A DNA stretch of 64,000 nucleotides from Solenopsis invicta (Eukaryota; Arthropoda; Insecta; Hymenoptera; Formicidae): assembly GCF_016802725.1 (NCBI RefSeq), contig NC_052670.1:15963641-16027640 (forward strand), given 5' to 3'. The notes below the pieces were generated by a model, which was given only the letters and a program-made list of their open reading frames with translations, was not told the origin of the DNA and searched no databases. Of the stretch, positions 25,252 through 35,294 are shown in pieces. The translations under genes and the position numbers were made by a program. Positions within the stretch are counted from its first letter, which is position 1; every line of letters starts with the position of its first letter.

Positions 25252-25344
<93 letters not shown>

Positions 25345-27394
25345 CGAGGTGTGATCAAAAAGTAAGATGACTTTTCATTTTTATAAAAAAATATTCATTT
25401 ATTCATCCAAAATTATGTTATCCCCTTCAAAATAATCCCCCTCTGATACAATGCATTTGTGCCAGCACTTTTTCCAGTCGTTAAAACATTTCTGAAATGC
25501 ACTTTTGAGTATTGCCTTGAGCTCCTCCAGCGATGCAGCCTTAATCTCCTCAATCGTCGCAAATCTTCGTCCTTTCATAGGCCTTTTCAATTTTGGGAAG
25601 AGGAAAAAGTCGCAGGGGGCCAAGTCTGGTGAATACGATGGCTGAGGCATGATAGTATTGTTTTTGGCCAAAAAAGTACACACTATAGTAACGACGTGTG
25701 CGCAGGTGCATTATCATGGTGCAGAATCCATGAATTTTCTTTCCACACTTCCGGACGGTTTTTTTTATTGATTCACGCAAACGCCGCATAACCTCAAGGT
25801 AATACTTCTTGTTTACCGTACGACCTTGTGGTAAGAATTCTTGATGCACAACGCCATGGTAATCAAAGAAAATTGTGAGCAAAACCTTCACATTCGAACG
25901 AACTTGGCGTGCCTTTTTCGGTCTTGGCTCTCCTGGGCTCTTCCACTGGGATGATTGGGCTTTAGTTTCGACGTCATAACCATATACCCATGTTTTGTCA
26001 CCAGTTATAACCCTTTTGAGCAGGATCATCATTGACGTTGTTCAACATGTCTTGGGCGATGTTCATGCGACGCTGCTTCTGATCAAAATTAAGCAGTTTT
26101 GGAACGGATTTCGCTGACACACGTGTCATACCCAAAACATCCGTTAAAATTGATTGGCATGAGCCAAACGATATGTTAAGATCATTAGCTATTTCTCTAA
26201 TCGTGATTCGACGATTTTTCAACACAATTTCTTTCACTTCCTGAACATTTTCTTCGGTTTTTGACGTGCTGGGGCGTCCAGAGCGAGCGTTCATCGTTAA
26301 CATTTTCTCGGCCCTCTTGGAATAACTTATACCATTTATAAACATTTTTTTTGCTCAAAGTTGACTCACCGTACGCCACTGTCAACATTTCAAGAGTTTT
26401 TGAACACTTAATACCATTTTTTACACAAAAATTAATACAAACTCTCTGCTCCATTATTTTCAACAGCAAAAAATCGCCGAGCACGCAAACACGAGTCTAA
26501 CCTTTATGCCTCTCACATAAAAACAACACATGCTATATAGTCAAAACCATGATGTAAGAAGAAAGGTGAAACAAGTAACCAGATGCGCAGTAGACCATAC
26601 TCTAGACCAATCAGAACTGGGTCCAAATTTTGAGATTCAATATGGCTACGGCTCCGGTACTGGGACGTATTTATACTTGCATTTATACGTGAATCGGAGA
26701 TAATCGGTGAATCGAAGAAATTCAAAGCTACTTAAAAAAAGAAGAATGTGAAGGTAAGGTTGAGACTTTGTACATTAATAAAAATTGTGATAATTGTTAT
26801 TTCAAATTTTGTAAACTTGAGTTAGAAGAAATTTGGAAAGTTATAAGAATGAGCTTATGTGTATGGCTAAATTGTTGTATTTCATGTTTATAACAACAGT
26901 GTTTATTGCAACAGTGATTTTTGTTAAAGATAATAAATTTCAAGTATTTTTACATTTTTATATTTATTTTTTTTAATAGCATCTACATTTTAAGTATGTG
27001 TGACTATATATGATTGTTTCGTATTTAAATTGCGCGGATATATTTGGACCCAAATTTCATTGGCTCATCACATCGAGCCACGCTTCTTACCGCGCATCGA
27101 GCCGCCGACGATGCGCGTTGTTTCACCTTGTTTTTTACATCATGGTCAAAACTGTGAACATATGATCGTGACAAGTGTACCAACATAAAAAAAAAAATTT
27201 TTTAAATTAGAGTGTACAGAGCGCGCGAAATTCGAAAAGTCATCTAATCACACCTTGTATATCAAATATTTATTTTTGTAGAATTTATTTTTGTAGAATT
27301 TTGGAAAAAATTTATCGAGGATAATCGCGACTGGCTTACGAAGGATGAGAATAATCAAATTATCCAGACAACCGAACCTACAGAGGATTTTTAG
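21421..27394 (+). CDS. CRAL-TRIO domain (alpha-tocopherol transfer protein-like), 5 exons, start codon missing
   Basis: Exons: about 21421-21577, 23017-23176, 23616-23742, 23842-24205 and 27297-27394 (stop TAG 27392-27394). The borders are GT-AG and the frame is continuous for 301 codons, the usual length. These are cytosolic carriers that bind hydrophobic ligands such as vitamin E or retinoids in a SEC14-like pocket. Visible features: CRAL-TRIO N segment FLILQFLRVDKFDLEKT (exon 2), FLPLRKPDSQGRTVYLVRA (exon 3), YGYTWYVDVSNVT and YPLRYQKIVLFNVP (exon 4), LPVEYGGTGE (end of exon 4), KKFIEDNRDWL (exon 5). The inverted copy at 36636-39406 starts with ATG immediately before the aligned codons. 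Here a ~5-bp deletion removes that ATG and no other in-frame Met exists in exon 1. It may therefore be a pseudogene, or start in an unseen exon. Intron 4 (3.1 kb) carries two transposons. Confidence 0.85.
22237..22566. mobile_element. Foldback MITE in intron 1 of the CRAL-TRIO gene
   Basis: Two ~130-bp arms, containing aaacgcaagc, gtgaaataagaagtagga and ctacccaatcagtagacaat, are inverted around an AT-rich loop. The same element is in the duplicate gene (38247-38603), so it inserted before the duplication. Confidence 0.75.
24340..25141. mobile_element. TIR element (CCCA-GTAGCACATA ends) in intron 4
   Basis: Starts cccacgtagcacataatgg and ends cgtatatgtgctacttggg, an inverted pair. The long subterminal regions are packed with AAACGTTT-like motifs (gaaacgttttt, aacgtttaa). 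The centre holds 5S rRNA-like sequence, partly in both orientations. No protein is encoded. The inverted CRAL-TRIO copy retains only about 25 bp of this end, at 36480. Confidence 0.7.
24755..24832 (+). repeat. 5S rRNA-derived segment (not a functional 5S gene)
   Basis: The block ggtcaagcaacgttcggcga followed by ggttacgacttgaatgaggg and tgaccgct matches the internal control region of metazoan 5S rRNA (AAGCAGCGTCGGGC...GGTTAGTACTTGGATGGGTGACCGCT) with substitutions. The 5' third and 3' end of 5S are absent. A short inverted copy of the same 3' part lies at about 24600-24627. Confidence 0.7.
25264..25344. repeat. (CA)n(TA)n microsatellite
   Basis: CA run followed by a TA run that abuts the TA target site of the mariner element. 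Confidence 0.95.
25399..26484 (-). pseudogene. Mariner transposase, frameshifted
   Basis: The pieces lie in successive frames at 26484-26197, 26345-25998, 26032-25550 and 25683-25399, implying at least three frameshifts. Recognisable parts: N-terminal HTH region (VCINFCVKNGIKCSKTLEML), GRPSTSKTEENVQEV linker and second HTH, first catalytic Asp in VITGDKTWVYGYD, and YSPDLAPCDFFLFPKLK carrying the third Asp. The enzyme would cut and paste DNA at TA sites. The frame breaks rule out a working product. Confidence 0.9.
26547..27147. mobile_element. Inverted-repeat element nested in the mariner
   Basis: The ends share ccatgatgtaa...aaggtgaaac in inverted orientation. Subterminal sequence (tgcgcagtagacc, ttggacccaaat) recurs in the smaller copy at 27938-28168. 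Confidence 0.6.
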
Positions 27395-27420
27395 CATATT
27401 TATAATTTTCTGACGACTTA

Positions 27421-27864
27421 GGACAATAAATTATCAAAGCATTAAAACGAACAATCATTTGCTAACAGTGTTTAAAAACTCTAAGAATCAATCATTGGAT
27501 TCTAAAATGTACAATGAAATACTAGTTTATGCACTTTATACTGTTTACCTAACACTAAGAACTTGAAGATTATGTTTTTAATAATTTTTTAACGTAACGT
27601 AATATGTTCGGAATAAATTTGGAGACAAGATAGGGTACGAGAAACAAAAAACACTTTGTCTCCAAATTTATTCCGAACATATTACGTTACGTTAAAATAT
27701 AATTAAAAACATAATCTTTAAGTTCTTAGTGCTAGGTAAACAGTATAAAGTGCATAAACTAGTATTTCATTGTACATTTTAGAATCCAATGACTGATTCT
27801 TAGAGTTTTTAAACACTGTTAGCAAATGATTGTTCGTTTTAATGCTTTGACAATTTATTGCCTT
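27421..27864. repeat. Palindrome of the CRAL-TRIO 3' flank (~205-bp arms)
   Basis: 27421-27628 is repeated in reverse complement at 27656-27864 around a ~27-bp spacer, with scattered differences. The arms contain the presumed poly(A) signals of the gene (aataaa near 27425 and 27613). It begins about 27 bases after the stop codon. Confidence 0.85.
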
Positions 27865-27937
27865 AAGTACGATCAAATACGTCAATGTCTTTTTAATTTG
27901 CGGCAATACATGCCGGTTTCTTTTGTTTTTATTGTCG

Positions 27938-28168
27938 TTTTCGGCATGGTATAAAAAGAAAGGTGAGTTAACGCGCATCGTTGACGGCTCGATGTGCTGT
28001 GAGCCAAGGAAATTTAGGTCCAAATATTATTGTTAGTGGGTATCTAATTAAGGCTGTAGTCATAGTGAAATCCAGCATTTGGCTCCAATTTTGTTTGGTC
28101 GAAACATATGGTCTACTGCGCATCTAGTTACTTGCCTCACCTTTCTTCCATCACCATGGTTTTCGGTA
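27938..28168. mobile_element. MITE of the ccatg..aaaggtga family
   Basis: The ends ggcatggtataaaaagaaag and ctttcttccatcaccatgg are inverted. Interior motifs are shared with 26547-27147. Confidence 0.6.
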
Positions 28169-28169
28169 T

Positions 28170-29222
28170 TTTCTTTAGCACTACTTCTACATTCGGGTTT
28201 GTTTTCAATATTTTTATTGCTTATTTTATTGTATTTCACGCTTCTTTGTCGTCGCTTCCCATGTAGCACATACTGTTCCGAATAATAGAAAACTTAAATA
28301 TTAAAAATAGTAAGACTAAGAATAAAAGAACCGGCATAACAAAGGTCGAAATACTAAAAAGAAATATTATAATAAAACAAGATAGACTTAATTCAATTAA
28401 AAAATCCAATTAAATCTATGATGTTCGAGAGCACAAGGAACATTAATAAGCCAAAACAGACTAAAAGAACCGGTTGATACAAATTTTTTAAATGATAATA
28501 ACAAAATAATAAAGGAAATACTACTATTTCAAAACTCAAAGGTAAAACATGTTTTAAAGCAACCAAATAAAACTAACACAATTAACAAGAAAATAAAAAC
28601 CAAAAACGAGACACGAACGATAAACTCCATTTAGAAAGTAAACTCTATCGAAACTTTGATATTCAAAAATAAAAATGTAAAAATTACGACGAAACCTAAA
28701 AGAACTGACATAATTGATAAAACGAAGGGGATAAAACAACAAACTTAATAAACGAACCAATTAAAATTGTAGCATTTAAAAATTCAAACATTAAAACTAC
28801 ACAAGGAGAAGTAAAAAGAACCGGCTTAATCGAACAAAATATTAATCCACAGAACACAAACAAAAAATAGTATTCGTAGATATAATAAAATGAAAATACA
28901 AATAGATTGTTTAATTGTTACATTAAATACAATCAAATGTTATCAAGTGATCTAACACAGATTTTCTTTACGTTTACTATTTGTGCTTTTGTTTATTTTA
29001 TGTTTTGTTTATTTAATTTTAATTATGTTATTTAACATTATAAGTATCTCGGAGAAATATATTTTTTTTTCTTTTAAATGATGTTTTAAATGATACTTTT
29101 AAATGATTAATATAATAAAATAATACATTCAAAACTTTAGTACAAATAAATATATTTATAAATTATATTTATTTTATTCACAACCGTTGACAAAAAATTT
29201 ATTTTCTTTTTAAGATCTAATA
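28170..29222. other. AT-rich region with degenerate aaaagaaccgg repeats
   Basis: The motif aaaagaaccgg recurs near 28327, 28463 and 28817, with a variant near 28700. It suggests a very old tandem repeat. No gene is supported. Confidence 0.4.
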
Positions 29223-29783
29223 TACAGGGTGTTTCAGACCACCCGTACACCCCTTTTCTCTTCGCAGGATTAGGACCAATCAAAAATATGTTCAGACCAA
29301 AGTTGTAGGGTTTCAAAAGATCTATTCAATGATCTTATCAGTTTGACCTTGAATGGCGTCGCCAAGGTCAGATCGAAATCACATTAAGTTTTTTAAATGG
29401 AACACCCTATTTTTGATTCCAGAATCTAATAGCTGGTGTCAAGACCTTTCCAAAACACTATAAGAATGTTTATTTTCGTTGACTACTTTCCGAGTTGTGC
29501 GGCTTGAAAGTTACACTACCGCCAACATCAGCATTACTCAAGATGTACCATGTGGTGGTTACTTAGTCGGATTTAATCTTGTGTGTGGGTGTGTGCATAC
29601 GTGCATGCGTATGTGTATGGGGGAGGAAAAGGGGAGTCAAAGTTTTATGTACTCTGCTTTTGTTTATTAACTGGATTGATTATGTTTGATGATCAATCAT
29701 GTCCAGATTGACTGTATGCATTTTCCCGTGTTTAGCATTATCCAGAATGAACGACGTGGACGTGACGAGAATTTCATCCCATT

Positions 29784-29906
29784 GGGGTGCTTGATTCACG
29801 TGAGTCCCCTTGTCTCTCACGTTTGTGGTGCTTGATTCACGTGAGTCCCCTTGCCTCTCACGTTTGGGGTGCTTGATTCACGTGAGTCCCCTTGCCTCTC
29901 ACGTTC
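29784..29906. repeat. Three 41-bp direct repeats inside the DD41D mariner
   Basis: Units start at 29784, 29825 and 29866 (core tgcttgattcacgtgagtcc, each with cctctcacgtt). They lie just downstream of the transposase stop and contain the near-palindrome tcacgtga, a possible binding or structural element. Confidence 0.85.
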
Positions 29907-29930
29907 GGGAATGAATGAGTGTATGTTTTG

Positions 29931-30992
29931 TTAAGCGACTAAATGTTCAAAGTGAGCACCATTCTCTGCGATGCAAGCATTAACTCTATTTTGAAAATCA
30001 TTGGTTGCTCGAAGAATTTCCTCGGCACGTAAGGATCGAATTGCTTCACTTATTCTACGAATCATATTATCCCTCGTAGTCGGACGTTCATGATAGACCA
30101 AGTTTTTTATCCTTCCCCAGAAATAATAATCAAGGACGGTGAGATCTGGTGATCGGGGTGGATAAATGATTGGACCGTATTTGCCTATCCACTTGTCGGG
30201 GAACATAGTATTTAATGCCGCACGAGCAACTCTCGATGTATGAGACGGACATGCATCTTGTTGGAACCACATGTTCAGGCGCAATTGCAGAGGAATATTT
30301 TCTAGTAAGACAGGAAGATCTGTCATTATCAAGGCGGAATATCTATCACCGTTTAGATTTTCGTCAAAGAAAACAGGACCTATGATTTGACTTCCAATAA
30401 TTCCACACCAAACATTGACTTTCCAAATGGTTTGATGATCTACTTCTCTCAACCAGTGAGGATTATTTTGTGCCCAATAACGAGAGTTCCAAGTATTAAC
30501 AGATCCATCACTTTTAAGTGTACATTCGTCAGAAAATAAAATTTTCAAGTGGAAATCAAGTGGTTGCTGTCTTATAAAGTTGCAAAATACAAGTCTCTGT
30601 CTAATATCGTTATAATTCAACGCTTGATGAACAGACATTCTGTAAGGGTGAAATTTGTTATTTTTTAGAATGCGCCAAACACTGATTTTACTAACACCAG
30701 AATCTTGTTCTCGTCGTCTTAAAGAATCATATGGGTTCAATTCTGTCGATGCAAGAATTTCCACTGTTCTTTCATCCATAATCGGACGACGAATTTGTGT
30801 ACCTTTGTTATGTTGAGGCTGAACGACACCTTTAATTTTGATTCGTTTAGCCAAACGTGAAAAAACATTTCGCGAGTGAGAAGTCCGATCAGGATAACGT
30901 TCCCGCCACAATCTTTCCGCTGCAATGAATGTACCTCGACACTCACCTAAAATTAGCAGCATATCATATGCTTCTTCATTGGAATAGGACAT
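29931..30992 (-). CDS. IS630-Tc1-mariner transposase, DD41D type, intact
   Basis: 353 residues from ATG 30992 to the stop at 29931, no internal stop. The N-terminal ~110 residues are HTH-like (AYDMLLILGECRGTF; SGVSKISVWRILK). The catalytic triad is visible as LFSDECTLKSDG, WFQQDACPSHTS and SPDLTVLDYYFWG. I count 41 residues between the second and third Asp, so DD41D, a spacing known for the rosa branch of mariners. The enzyme would bind the TIRs and cut and paste the element at TA. With near-identical TIRs this is the best candidate for recent activity among the DNA transposons here. A 69-residue frame on the same strand overlapping it is a shadow. Confidence 0.93.
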   Translation of the reverse strand: MSYSNEEAYDMLLILGECRGTFIAAERLWRERYPDRTSHSRNVFSRLAKRIKIKGVVQPQHNKGTQIRRPIMDERTVEILASTELNPYDSLRRREQDSGVSKISVWRILKNNKFHPYRMSVHQALNYNDIRQRLVFCNFIRQQPLDFHLKILFSDECTLKSDGSVNTWNSRYWAQNNPHWLREVDHQTIWKVNVWCGIIGSQIIGPVFFDENLNGDRYSALIMTDLPVLLENIPLQLRLNMWFQQDACPSHTSRVARAALNTMFPDKWIGKYGPIIYPPRSPDLTVLDYYFWGRIKNLVYHERPTTRDNMIRRISEAIRSLRAEEILRATNDFQNRVNACIAENGAHFEHLVA

Positions 30993-31731
30993 GGCTAAAT
31001 AAACCTAGACTAATAAAGAGGGTCGGATTTTTGTTGCGCGATTGATACTGATATGACGGTTATTGAAGACGTAGGTGACAAGTTTGAGAGAGTTATTGTC
31101 ACTCGTGTTGAGTTGAGTCACAATAGCGTTGTGGTGAATACATCTCTACTACATCCTATGCAAATAACAATATGTATAAAATCACGAGTGAGACATCGTT
31201 ACGCAGAAAGCCGCGCTCGTTATTGCTCGTGTGCTACCGTTAAAGTAATAATGTAATTACATAATATTATGACATACATATGTATGTGACTATCTACGGT
31301 CGCGACAGCTAACTTTCACGATTTTTCATGATCTGTTTTTGTTGGCCCGGCTCGCGTGTTTACTTTCTTTGTGTCGGCTGCACGGCTTTCTGCGTAACGC
31401 GTGATTTTATATTGTTATTTACATGGTGTTGGCGGTAGTGTAACTTTCAAGCCGCACAACTCGGAAAGTAGTCAACGAAAATAAACTTTCTTATAGTGTT
31501 TTGGAAAGGTCTTGACACCAGCTATTAGATTCTGGAATCAAAAATAGGGTGTTCCATTTAAAAAACTTAATGTGATTTCGATCTGACCTTGGCGACGCCA
31601 TCCAAGGTCAAACTGATAAGATCATTGAATAGATCTTTTGAAACCCTACAACTTTGGTCTGAACATATTTTTGATTGGTCCTAATCCTGCGAAGAGAAAA
31701 GGGGTGTACGGGTGGTCTGAAACACCCTGTA

Positions 31732-32197
31732 TATAGCGCAGAAATAAATACACATGTTTGTTATACGTGTAACTTAATAAATTCTGAAATCACAAAATGT
31801 GTAATAAATAATTATTTTAAGTTATGGTTTATTATGATACAATGATTACAGATAAATATATATGCTTGTTATAAATGTAATTAAATATGTTTATTATTAT
31901 AATTGTAAGATGTGCAATAAAAAATTATGTCTGTAAGTTAAAATTTATTATACATGTGTATAATAAAGCCACATGTGTAATTATACTTATTATAACTGCG
32001 CGTAAATTCACACGAAACCACATTATATTACGCTTAAATATGAACATGTTTAAGGAATATTATTATTATGCCACGAAAAACAATCATTCTTTGGCAAGGA
32101 ACTTGAGCCTCTTTGTGGTTAGCTAGATAATCAGCAAGTATATTTTTTAATTAACAGCTCCAACAGCTGCACGGTTCAAACTTACTCTGAACAAATT
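31732..32197. other. Non-coding, nothing recognised
   Basis: AT-rich sequence between the DD41D mariner and the Harbinger remnant. An open stretch at 31887-32126 has no recognisable motif. Confidence 0.5.
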
Positions 32198-32850
32198 CTA
32201 GATATTAGATGCTGCAATATCTCTTCTCTATTCTCCTGGAATTATAACTCTATTGTCATTCTTTTAATCAACATATTCAGGGGTACAATATTTTTCAAAT
32301 CCTTGTTGATGTTGTTCCGTTTTCATTATAAAGTTATGTAAGCTACTGTCGCATATGTATATATTTTTAACAAATTCTAGTAGTTGAGCTAGTTAAGTCC
32401 AAAGGATACGCCATCTGAAACATAAACACTAGTATTGACAATGATACTTTCCGGATGAGATAAATGTGATATTTTATTTCTTCTATCTTGTTGATAAAAT
32501 TCCGGAAGCATTTTCTATTAATCGCCGAGCTCGGGAATGTCTGTAGTTAAAAATACGTACGTTGTGTCTCAGTTAAATGAATTTTGTCTAGAGTATGGGC
32601 GTATCAAATTATGATGTAAAGGAAATATCTCGTCACCCACAAGAAAATAAGACATCATGATATTTATGACAGGCGAAGGAGATGGCGGGGGTGCCTTTAG
32701 TGTATCATTTTCCACAGTTTGATCAAATTCTGTAGCACTATAGATGATAAGCTCTTTCCCTCGATCAACCACTGGTACTAAGCTAATCGAATGAAGAATT
32801 TGCTTGATCGAAGAAAGGTCGCAGAATAGCGATGGGGATACTTTCTTTAC
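32198..32850 (-). pseudogene. PIF/Harbinger transposase (DDE_Tnp_4-like) C-terminal remnant
   Basis: Read leftwards: SPVINIMMSYFLVGDEIFPL and HHNLIRPYSRQ (about 32665-32580) match the VGDEAFPL...LMRPY motif carrying the second catalytic Asp. After a frameshift, RARRLIENASGIL (about 32530-32490) matches the RRxIENxFGIL motif. Further left are SLHNFIMKTEQ and YCTPEYVD (about 32345-32260), followed by an internal stop and a terminal IAASNI with a stop at 32198-32200. The N-terminal half and the accessory Myb-like protein are not found. Confidence 0.8.
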
Positions 32851-33110
32851 AAATGTCGCACATATATTGAAGGAGGAAATTTATAATAGATAACAAAATA
32901 AAAACAATAATAATAAAAAGTACAAATAATTTAATTAATGTTATTCATGTAAATAATAAAAGAACTTATTGGAACATTAAATGGATGAAGCTTACCACAT
33001 TTTATACACGGTTTTATCTTGTATAATTCAATAATAAATTTGCAAGTATACTAAATTAAAGCTCGCAAAGCGACAGCATTTTGTACGACTGTTCTAAAGA
33101 TATATGCTTA

Positions 33111-33342
33111 CAGCCATTGACAAAATTATTAGGCACCCTTGTTTTTTCTAAATTTCTTATAACTGAATGTGCGTAAGCTAAAAAATAAGTCATAAAAAAT
33201 AATGGTCGACCAAGCAAATATTAGTTTATGTGATTACTTAATAAAAAAATGATAACATTTATAAAGATAATGTTATGTATTTTTTTATAAATTGAAAAAA
33301 TTGTTAAATAAATAGGGTGCCTAATAATTTTGTCAATGGCTG
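33111..33342. mobile_element. Tc1/mariner-type MITE with 28-bp perfect TIRs
   Basis: Ends cagccattgacaaaattatt... and its exact reverse complement, flanked by TA (33109-33110, 33343-33344). 232 bp, no coding capacity. Confidence 0.9.
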
Positions 33343-33353
33343 TACATAATTTA

Positions 33354-33512
33354 CTCAAGCAGAACAACAAGTCAAAATGACATCAAAGTGATTCACAATT
33401 ATGTTAAAATGACACCAAAGTGAATCGTAATTGATCGAAAAGAGACTTTTAATGATCATTTTGCAGTCACTTTGACATCATTTTGACGTCGTGACTCCCT
33501 GTTCTGCTTGGG
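33354..33512. mobile_element. Short MITE (ctcaagcagaac ends)
   Basis: 159 bp. Ends ctcaagcagaac / gttctgcttggg, TA on both sides, and inverted internal motifs (aaatgacatcaaagtga). Confidence 0.65.
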
Positions 33513-33960
33513 TACTAACTTTACTTCGAAAATTCTTCATATCTTCTGATTTTCACCTTTAACATTTAATTTTTTTGCAATTATATATTTCTCTTGATTA
33601 CTTCAAAATAAAATGACATCACACTGAAATAACAACAATTACGGTGTTGTAAGACATTAATTTTTTATTTACAGAATAATAAATGTAATTAATATATATG
33701 TAAGTTGAATATTTATTTAATGGTCTACATGATTCGACTAGAATATTTGTTCTCTTCAGCATTTTACAAACAAGGAGACTTTATTTAGAAAAAATTATTA
33801 CTCACACATTTCATACCTTCATGTCTCGCCAGCTCAATAACTAACAACAAGAAAACTAACATAAAACTAATTTAAAATTTAGTTAGAAATTTCACCTTAT
33901 ATACTGCATTTATATAATTCAATTTACGTGTTTATTATATGCAAAATTCGATTAGTGTAG

Positions 33961-34209
33961 TGTTAAGGCCAAATGGGATTGCAAATTCTTGAATCAGTGT
34001 GTGTCTTTATTAAGTCTGTGAGTGCTCTTGATGTTCGTTAGATACAGAAATTACTACATAACTAGACGGTGGCGCGCACACACGTCCTTCCCCGGTTACT
34101 AGGCCGCTGTTGCGCACTGAATGTCTCCCATGAGCTCTGGCATATAATACGCGCGCCATTCAAACAAATAAGCAAATGAATGAGAATGACAAATAATCAC
34201 GTCCTAACA
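33961..34209 (-). mobile_element. BEL/Pao LTR (3' LTR, minus strand)
   Basis: 249 bp on the minus strand, beginning TGTTAGGACGTGATTATT and ending GGCCTTAACA, i.e. TG...CA. An AATAAA (ttaataaagacac) lies within. Immediately upstream is a purine/G-rich tract (ttggtgggcgggg), as expected of a polypurine tract after the Pol stop. Confidence 0.8.
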
Positions 34210-34215
34210 CCCCGC

Positions 34216-34415
34216 CCACCAAGATTAGACGGCTAATCTTTTTCATCTGACATATCGTTTACGGGCAATTTACAAAGCTTGGCAATGGATCTCTTGGTGG
34301 TGTTAGTAGCTGTACGAACAGTAACAATTCGTATTAAACCGTCTTTACCCGTATGTATATCAATTACTCGTCTTGTTTTCCACTTCAAAGGGGGAAGATT
34401 ATCATCTCCTATTAT
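34216..34415 (-). pseudogene. BEL/Pao Pol C-terminus (DUF5641-like), truncated
   Basis: Minus-strand DDNLPPLKWKTRRVIDIHTG, DGLIRIVTVRTATNTTKRSI and AKLCKLPV match the conserved C-terminal module of BEL/Pao integrases, ending at a stop just before the LTR. It is cut at its N-terminal side by the palindrome centre near 34415. Confidence 0.85.
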
Positions 34416-34420
34416 TACAA

Positions 34421-34642
34421 GATGATAATCTTCCCCCTTTGAAGTGGAAAACAGGACGAGTAATTGATACACATGCGGGTAAAGACGGTTTAATACGAAT
34501 TGTTACTGTTCGTACAGCTACTGGCACCACCAAGAGATCCATTGCCAAGCTTTGTAAATAGCCCGTAAACGATATGTCAGATGAAAAAGATTAGCCGTCT
34601 AATCTTGGTGGGCGGTGTGTTAGGACGTGATTATTTGTCATT
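34421..34642 (+). pseudogene. Inverted second copy of BEL/Pao Pol end plus first 25 bp of LTR
   Basis: Mirror of 34209-34410 on the plus strand (DDNLPPLKWKTGRVIDTHAG..., with an early stop after AKLCK). The polypurine tract and 25 bp of LTR start (tgttaggacgtgattatttg..., 34618-34642) follow. The LTR then stops abruptly and the MYND-gene sequence begins. Confidence 0.85.
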
Positions 34643-35290
34643 TGTTGCATTTACTACTGCTGGTTGGATTGCATTTTTAGTTGGAGATACATAGGTATGT
34701 TGAGATACATTGTCATGTTGATCATGTCTCTTCCGAGTACTATTAGAAATAAAATTAGTTGTAGCATCTGTATTTTTTTTCTGCGTATTGGCATTTATAC
34801 TCGTATTACTCAAATTTTCTGCTTGCATAGCATTAAGCGTATTAGGCCGTTGTAGTTTCAAATCACTAACTTTAGTAGTTTTATTAATTGCATTCGACAT
34901 TGATGTCTTTGTTTGGTCTACTTCTTGATTAACTTGCAATGATGACTTGCAATCATTATTCGTTTCTTCCACTAATTCTGGAACTCGTTCACACAGCATC
35001 TGGTGTTGTGGCCAATCTTTCATTTGACAAGGTTTGCTACAATAATATGTTGTGCACTTTGCACAATGTTTTGTTGTCCTTGTAGAGCAAACAGCGCAGT
35101 TTTGTGCTGTATGCTTAGACTTGTTTTTGGGATATTCATATAATTCATCATTGCGTTGTTCACATATCTTTGAAATATAATTTTCAATATTAGGATCTTG
35201 TCCTGGAAATGAATATAGTGTGTAGCCACGTCCAAGAGAAACGTGTCTTCTTCCATCTGGTGTAACAGTTATTACACCTCTTATCTATAA
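34631..35290 (-). pseudogene. MYND zinc-finger gene fragment, left (minus) arm
   Basis: Open on the minus strand without an ATG at its start. It reads VTPDGRRHVSL, SFPGQDPNIENYISKICEQR, then a MYND finger (CAVCSTRTTKHCAKCTTYYC followed by SKPCQMKDW, PQHQMLC) and a low-complexity Asn/Thr/Lys-rich tail that ends in the LTR remnant. MYND fingers with the YYCSxxCQxxDWxxHxxxC pattern occur in Tudor-domain proteins of the TDRD1 kind and in other regulators. No Tudor domain is present, so the parent gene is uncertain. This arm preserves the full Cys/His set, but it is only a fragment. Confidence 0.75.
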
Positions 35291-35294
35291 TTTA

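Larger units (their letters stand above)
25345..27257 (-). mobile_element. Mariner (DD34D-type) transposon, with nested insertion
   Basis: The ends cgaggtgtgatcaaaaagta / taatcacaccttg form terminal repeats (further shared motif agatgactttt), bounded by TA at 25343-25344 and 27258-27259. The element is longer than a normal ~1.3-kb mariner because about 600 bp (26547-27147) is inserted between the transposase start and the right end. Confidence 0.85.
29225..31729 (-). mobile_element. DD41D (rosa-like) mariner with ~304-bp TIRs, apparently complete
   Basis: Left end cagggtgtttcagaccaccc and right end its reverse complement. The inverted match extends about 304 bp (29225-29528 with ~31425-31729) with few mismatches. 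TA lies at 29223-29224 and 31730-31731. It contains one intact transposase gene. Confidence 0.9.

Noticed and set aside
27000..28285. Short frames with similar peptides (e.g. EPPTMRV, EPSTMRV)
   Set aside because: They arise from the repeated inverted-repeat element (26547-27147 and 27938-28168), not from a gene.
34373..34561. Two opposite-strand frames starting with nearly the same peptide (FSTSKGEDYHL)
   Set aside because: The shared start is created by the palindrome centre at about 34415; only the Pol C-terminal part is genuine.
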